From Phycomyces nitens (lineage: Eukaryota; Mucoromycota; Mucoromycetes; Mucorales; Phycomycetaceae), in contig JAHRBC010000003.1 in the NCBI GenBank assembly GCA_022702545.1, forward strand, positions 6,386,001 through 6,450,000: a stretch of 64,000 nt of DNA, given 5' to 3'. The notes under the pieces were generated by a model, which was not told the DNA's origin, did not search any database, and worked only from the letters and a program-made list of their open reading frames with translations. The position numbers and the translations under genes are program-made. Positions 59,435-64,000 of this stretch are shown here, piece after piece; positions within the stretch are counted from its first letter, which is position 1, and every line of letters begins with the position of its first letter.

Positions 59435-62400
59435 TTAATTATCTTTAACGACATTCTGGGGCATATTTGAGCTATTGCGCTGTGTATGGGGTGGATAGCG
59501 GCCAGAACGAACATATGTATCATAGCCTTCGTATCGTTTGCGAGTGTTATCACTTCGTTCACGACTGATCTGGACCGAGGCTGCTCTGCGTGGGATGTTT
59601 ACATAAGCAGTGTAAACCTGTTCGTCAATGCCCTGGATACGGAGGGCCAAAGGGTTTTCATCGAGAGCATTACGGTGCACATAGTTTTGATATTGCTTGT
59701 ATTCTGGAAAACTCTCTCGAAAAGCAGGGCTTGCCTGGTCATTCATGGGCACAGCATACTTTTCCACCTGACGGAATTGCTGGACATACCTAAATAATAA
59801 ATATAGATATAGACATTCTTGCTCATCTGCACACAACAATATGTTCTATCAATTGATAAAGAGGCTTTACCGTCTGTACTCCTTGTGTTCTGCGTGAGTG
59901 ACACTTGGCTCAAGACTGCGCTTGACCATCATGTCCATAGTCCACGAACCACTCTTTTCTTTTCCACGCGACTTTGTGTCCTCTTCAATCTCTTTCTCGA
60001 GCTCAGGTTTGGCTGCCAAAGAGTTTCCATGTCGACCATTTGAAGACCGGACGGTAAACGGACTGATCTCGAGGGCTTCTGCTTTTGTGAGGCTGCAACG
60101 CCAAAAGGTACGATGGGCTTTTGTGTTTAATCAAATGATCTCTACATAGCCACCATTGACTTACGGTGCCTCATTGTCCTTGGAACTCGAGACAGGCTTT
60201 GGAGGACGATACTTTAGGGTACCATTCATATTGAAGAAAAAGAGGTTATCTAGAGAAGTCAATTGATGGTGCATGTAATACTCTTCCCAATAGCCATGGA
60301 AAGGATCACTCTCATCTGGGTTGATTGCTGGGGCACGGAAGGAGGGTGGGATCGTAAAGAGGGCTGGGTCCATCTCATGGTCTTGGGAGTGCAGTGCCTT
60401 TTCAGAGAACCATTTGCGATAACTAGATTACCTCTTTTCTTTTAATATCATTGTGTTGTTGGCCTCTACTTACTCGTGGTGAACTGTTTTTAGACGAGGA
60501 TCTTGGTTGTGCAAGTGGTAGTCTGAATTGAGCTCCCAAAGCATTGGCTGGCCGTCCTTGGTAACATAATTGCCCAAAAACAGATTGATAGCATCCTGCT
60601 TATCGGCATCTGTACACAGCCTTAGTAAGTCTCTAACATGATGTTTAAATTACCTGAGAATGCATTGGCGTAGAAGCGCTTGATAGACTCAATCATATCT
60701 CGAGGGTGGCTAGTCCACTGATTGATTTTACGGTATGTTTCCATTGTGTTTACGAGATGAGATCCACCATACTGTAGTGCAATTGTATCACCATGATCAT
60801 GGTACATTTCTGTAAAGATATTCACGACATCCGAGTCGAAATCAATCTTGGGAGACCCAATGACACCCAGGGCATAGAGTTGGTGGCCAAGTGCACATTT
60901 GCCCATTAAAAACTGTGCAGCATTGGTACGATCTAGACAATCAATACAATTTGTACGCAATACACCGTGCTGGCGAGTATATGCTCGACGAGGAGGAAGT
61001 CTGATTAGGTTGGCTTGTTAGTTACAAGACGATTTGCAGCCAATCTAAGGCACAATAACCTACTCTCCACGGTCTGGTTTGTGCTTTGCGGCTGGCTCAA
61101 ACCCACTGTGAAAGAAACCTGTGGCTTCCATGGTTTCTTCAGCGATTTTTTCCAGATAGCCAATAACATCTTGGTCATGGCTAGTAAGGGTGAGTATCGA
61201 TGGGATTTACTGGTCAGATCAACTAACCTTCTGGATGCCCTGGACATATCCCATGCAATATACTTTATACGTTTATCCACGGGCAGAAACTGGTTCAAAT
61301 AGGCTACAGCTTCTGCGTACTCTTTTCCTAGAATCGATTCTCGCTTTGTCTTTTCTTTTTGCTACAAATATATATTCTGTCAATACTCATATATCTTTAC
61401 AGACCACAAACTTGCCTTTATTAGGTTCAGTACAATACAGGGTGTGCCATATCTCGTAAAGAGGTTCTCAAAATGCAATGCAGCAGCCGAGAAGAATGGG
61501 TCGACGACATTGACTGAATAATGATCATTAGCACCAAATATGAGCTATGGTTATTATATTTACGTTCTATGGGAGGCTTTGGGGACATGTTGGTTGTATC
61601 TTGAGACCAGATGAGAGGAATTGATCCACGGTGCTGTACATAAGATGTATATCTAGGATTTCCATACAGTCGATCGGTGGAATGGAAAGATGTGGTTGTC
61701 ATTTCGGCCACAATCTGCTCTGTCTCTACATCATTGGCAACAAACCCCTAGAATATACATGAGCACCCTTGCAGAACATAATCTTGATTACCTTGTCATT
61801 CACACCGCGCTTAAGAAAACGAGCGCCTGCAAAGTAACGGGATCGACGAGCAATCAAAGTGACAACAATACTTCTTCCAAACACAGATATTTCTAGTGTT
61901 GAATAATAAGTCTTTCTATCGCAATACCAAGTTACTTACTGGCTTGGTCAAAGAATCCATAAATGAGCGGCAAGATCCAACCAGATCGACTGCGCAGATC
62001 TTTGAAGCCGGATTTCAATAGGTAATGGTTCCATACAAACATATCATTATAGTCATAAGAAGTCTTTTCTCTGGGCTCTTCTTTTTCAGAATGGAGTGGA
62101 GGTTGGGTCATGTTGACTTGAAGCGAGTTTGTGAGGTCGTAGGTATAGGAAAAGTAAAAGTTCTTGGACAAGTCTATGTTTTGAAAGGTGGTGATATATC
62201 TACAAGAAGATCAGATCCCACAAACATTTAAATAAAGTCTTACCGTGCTTCATCTGAATTCTTGTCAATCTTGACCTGGAGACCTACTGGTACCAGGCGT
62301 GTTTCATCAATGTGATAGATGTAATGACCTCCCAACAGGGCCACTTGTTTGCGCCTAGTGATAAAAATCATATACCAGCCCTGGGTGAAGCGTACGAATC

Positions 62401-62899
62401 CAACGATGCCATATATCCGCATAGGCACCAAATGAAGACCACCAACCGACATATTTCCATCCTCAATCATCTTTAAAAGCTTTGACTTTTCGTGCTGGGT
62501 ATAGACCACATCATCCTCAATCACCACGAGCTCCTTGGGGTTCGTTCGATGGATCTGAAGAACCCGATAGCGCTGCTTTGACTGGTTGGTACCTATCAAG
62601 TAGTATCGCTGAAATATACGGTTGATCAGCAAGACATTTCTAGGCAATACAGTAGATTGACCTACAGTCTTGGTTTCATAGAGCTCAAAACTGCTCATTA
62701 CAAAACGGTAGTTTGAAAAGTTCATTGTGGAATCAAGAGTGTTTTCTTTCATTTCTTGGTTCTGTTGGCTGGTATGATCATCATCGATTGTTTGAATCGT
62801 AGGTGGGCGTTTGGGCGGTGCAGTCGGGATTGTGGATGTCATGTAGCTCTCATGAAGAGATTCTTGTGCATCATTGAATATCTGGGCTTCTTGATTCAT
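59435..62899 (-). CDS. FIG4: Fig4 polyphosphoinositide phosphatase
   Basis: Twelve exons on the minus strand (62899-62244, 62199-61940, 61892-61792, 61747-61564, 61513-61416, 61361-61228, 61180-61064, 61000-60654, 60609-60474, 60422-60165, 60092-59871, 59789-59435) give 955 residues. This SAC-domain protein works with Fab1 and Vac14 on the vacuole to control PI(3,5)P2. Key motifs are [31 protein letters not shown] and the catalytic loop [10 protein letters not shown] (Cys535 to Arg541). There is no membrane helix. The intron at 61362-61415 starts with GC (AAG|GCAAGT), needed to join NLIK to QKEKT. A charged, disordered C-terminal third follows the SAC domain. Confidence 0.94.
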
Positions 62900-63328
62900 G
62901 TTATGCACAACCAACAATTTATCTACTCTGTGTCTTTAAATTGATTCTTTTAAAGTTTATCTGCCACCAAAGTTCCAAGGCTTTGTTTTTTTTTATTTAT
63001 TTTTTAGATGGTGCGAATCAAGTGAATGTTGAGAGATTCCATTTAGATTCCTAATCTGTTTGCAAGAACCTCATGTACTGATTCCAAGTTCTTTATTCAA
63101 TCCCTAAAGTCCGGATTCCATTTTGATTATCAGCGATAATCTTTGAGGGCTGTATATTGATTATATACATACATACATATATGTATGTATGTAGTCTTGT
63201 GGGATATTTGGTTGGTTATCAATGTCAGGGTTTTATTATTGATGTATTATAAACATTTATGGGCACTTGTAGTATAATGATATGTATATGGATGAATAAC
63301 AGAATATGGATAGAAATGAAATATTACA
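62900..63328. other. Intergenic region between Fig4 and SMYD-type gene
   Basis: This is the promoter side of Fig4 and the 3' side of the next gene. It contains T-runs and a GTAT/CATA alternating palindrome (about 63160-63195). No gene is seen. Confidence 0.5.
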
Positions 63329-64000
63329 CTAGACACGCAATGCAAACTTTTCTACAAGCTGCGTCTTGGGGTGCTCAGGGCCAAATACGATGGCTCGTAC
63401 TTTGGCAGCCTGTGAGTAGGCGTCTCTGGCTTCTTTGTACCACTTCTTTTGGAGTGGCTGGCGACCGGATATACGGCATTGTTCGGCCATGGCATCACAT
63501 AGCTCACCCAGATTTTGCCAAAAGTCAGAAATCTCGGCTGTCTTGTCAGGCAGGCTCTGCTTGGAATGCTCATCAAGGACACCTAGGATAGTCCGGTTGA
63601 CTTCAATGGCACCCTTGAGATTGTCCTGGTGACGGAAGCAGTTCAAAAGAGGAATGGAAGCATTGAGGCGGATAGAGTTTTGAGGGTGGATTTCACCAGC
63701 AGGAAGCGTCTTTGCTTGACTGGGAAGAGTGGTTTTTGCTAGAGGCTCCAACTGGCGGCAGGCAGAGCGATAATCGCGCTTTTGACGAAGAGCGTACATA
63801 CCGGCTGCATAAGACGCATTGGCTTTCTCGATTGCCTCTTTAACCTTTGATGCCGAGGCTACATGGCCACATCCAGCACAGGTCCAAGTGTCCCCGAGAA
63901 CCTTTTCACCCTTGTCGAGCTCTTCCATTGAAGCCGGAGGAATGACATATACATCTTTACTGCAACAAGTACAAACCACACTCTGCAAGAATCGATCGAC
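63329..64000 (-). CDS. SMYD-type (SET and MYND) protein, C-terminal part
   Basis: The frame is open to the end of the window, so the 5' part is missing. The visible ~223 residues begin with a cysteine cluster (VVCTCCSKDVY and TWTCAGCGHVAS) as in the post-SET region of SMYD proteins, followed by TPR-like helices: YRSACRQLEPLAK, HPQNSIRLNAS and a closing VFGPEHPKTQLVEKFAL, which fit the SMYD C-terminal domain. SMYD proteins methylate lysines on histones or other proteins. The SET and MYND parts would lie beyond the window, so the assignment rests on the C-terminus only. Confidence 0.65.
   Translation of the reverse strand, partial: VDRFLQSVVCTCCSKDVYVIPPASMEELDKGEKVLGDTWTCAGCGHVASASKVKEAIEKANASYAAGMYALRQKRDYRSACRQLEPLAKTTLPSQAKTLPAGEIHPQNSIRLNASIPLLNCFRHQDNLKGAIEVNRTILGVLDEHSKQSLPDKTAEISDFWQNLGELCDAMAEQCRISGRQPLQKKWYKEARDAYSQAAKVRAIVFGPEHPKTQLVEKFALRV

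Noticed and set aside
1..64000. tRNA, rRNA or CRISPR arrays
   Set aside because: Scanning by eye for T-loop GGTTCGAATC-type boxes with matching A-boxes, rRNA motifs and regularly spaced repeats found none. A tRNAscan run would be decisive.

Overview
The window looks like nuclear DNA of an early-diverging filamentous fungus, most likely a Mucoromycota (Mucorales-type) species. The reasons are compact intron-rich genes (introns mostly 45-60 nt, GT-AG with CTAAC-like branch points), AT-rich intergenic DNA, fungal proteins such as a WOPR/Gti1-Pac2 regulator, a Saf1-like F-box/RCC1 protein and an Mcy1-type cysteine synthase, a pair of F-box/LRR paralogues, and Tc1/mariner and Helitron debris. The species cannot be named from sequence alone. 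I rebuilt gene models by hand. For each spliced gene whose full exon list is given, the exon lengths sum to a multiple of three and end at a stop codon.

Layout. 0-9 kb: two 606-residue F-box/LRR paralogues (356-2176 and 5719-7539) in gene-poor DNA. 9-20.3 kb: a Q/P-rich unknown protein, a bHLH factor (minus), a GPI-anchored Kre9/Knh1-like wall protein, a Saf1-like F-box/RCC1 protein, and a 17-exon IQGAP (minus). 20.3-25.6 kb: mostly non-genic, holding a 1.9-kb TA-flanked Tc1/mariner-like element (22012-23911) that contains a broken Helitron gene fragment. 25.6-42.4 kb: a dense housekeeping block with transketolase, an alpha/beta hydrolase, Mgr2/ROMO1, EF-1alpha, a PLD-family protein, BCS1, an Mcy1-like cysteine synthase, a divergent importin-alpha-like ARM protein, LAMTOR1/Ego1 and an LYR-motif protein. 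42.4-52.4 kb: an accessory island dominated by a 6.6-kb palindrome with two ~1.78-kb arms around a 3.0-kb spacer, followed by broken membrane-protein genes. 52.4-64 kb: a WOPR regulator with a long Q/H tract, an intracellular GH36 alpha-galactosidase, adjacent Sac1 and Fig4 phosphoinositide phosphatases, and the 3' end of a SMYD-type protein running off the window.

Functional links. Several products act on the endolysosome or phosphoinositides: LAMTOR1/Ego1 anchors TORC1 signalling, Fig4 turns over PI(3,5)P2 and Sac1 removes PI4P. Three act at mitochondria (BCS1, Mgr2, Mcy1). The genes are separate transcription units, with no sign of operons.

Main points for follow-up: the long palindrome; the Tc1/mariner-Helitron composite with an internal inverted duplication; an apparently high share of GC-AG introns (six well-supported, one ambiguous, among about 93 hand-built introns), all with GCAAGT or GCAAGC donors; and two micro-exons of 9 and 12 nt.
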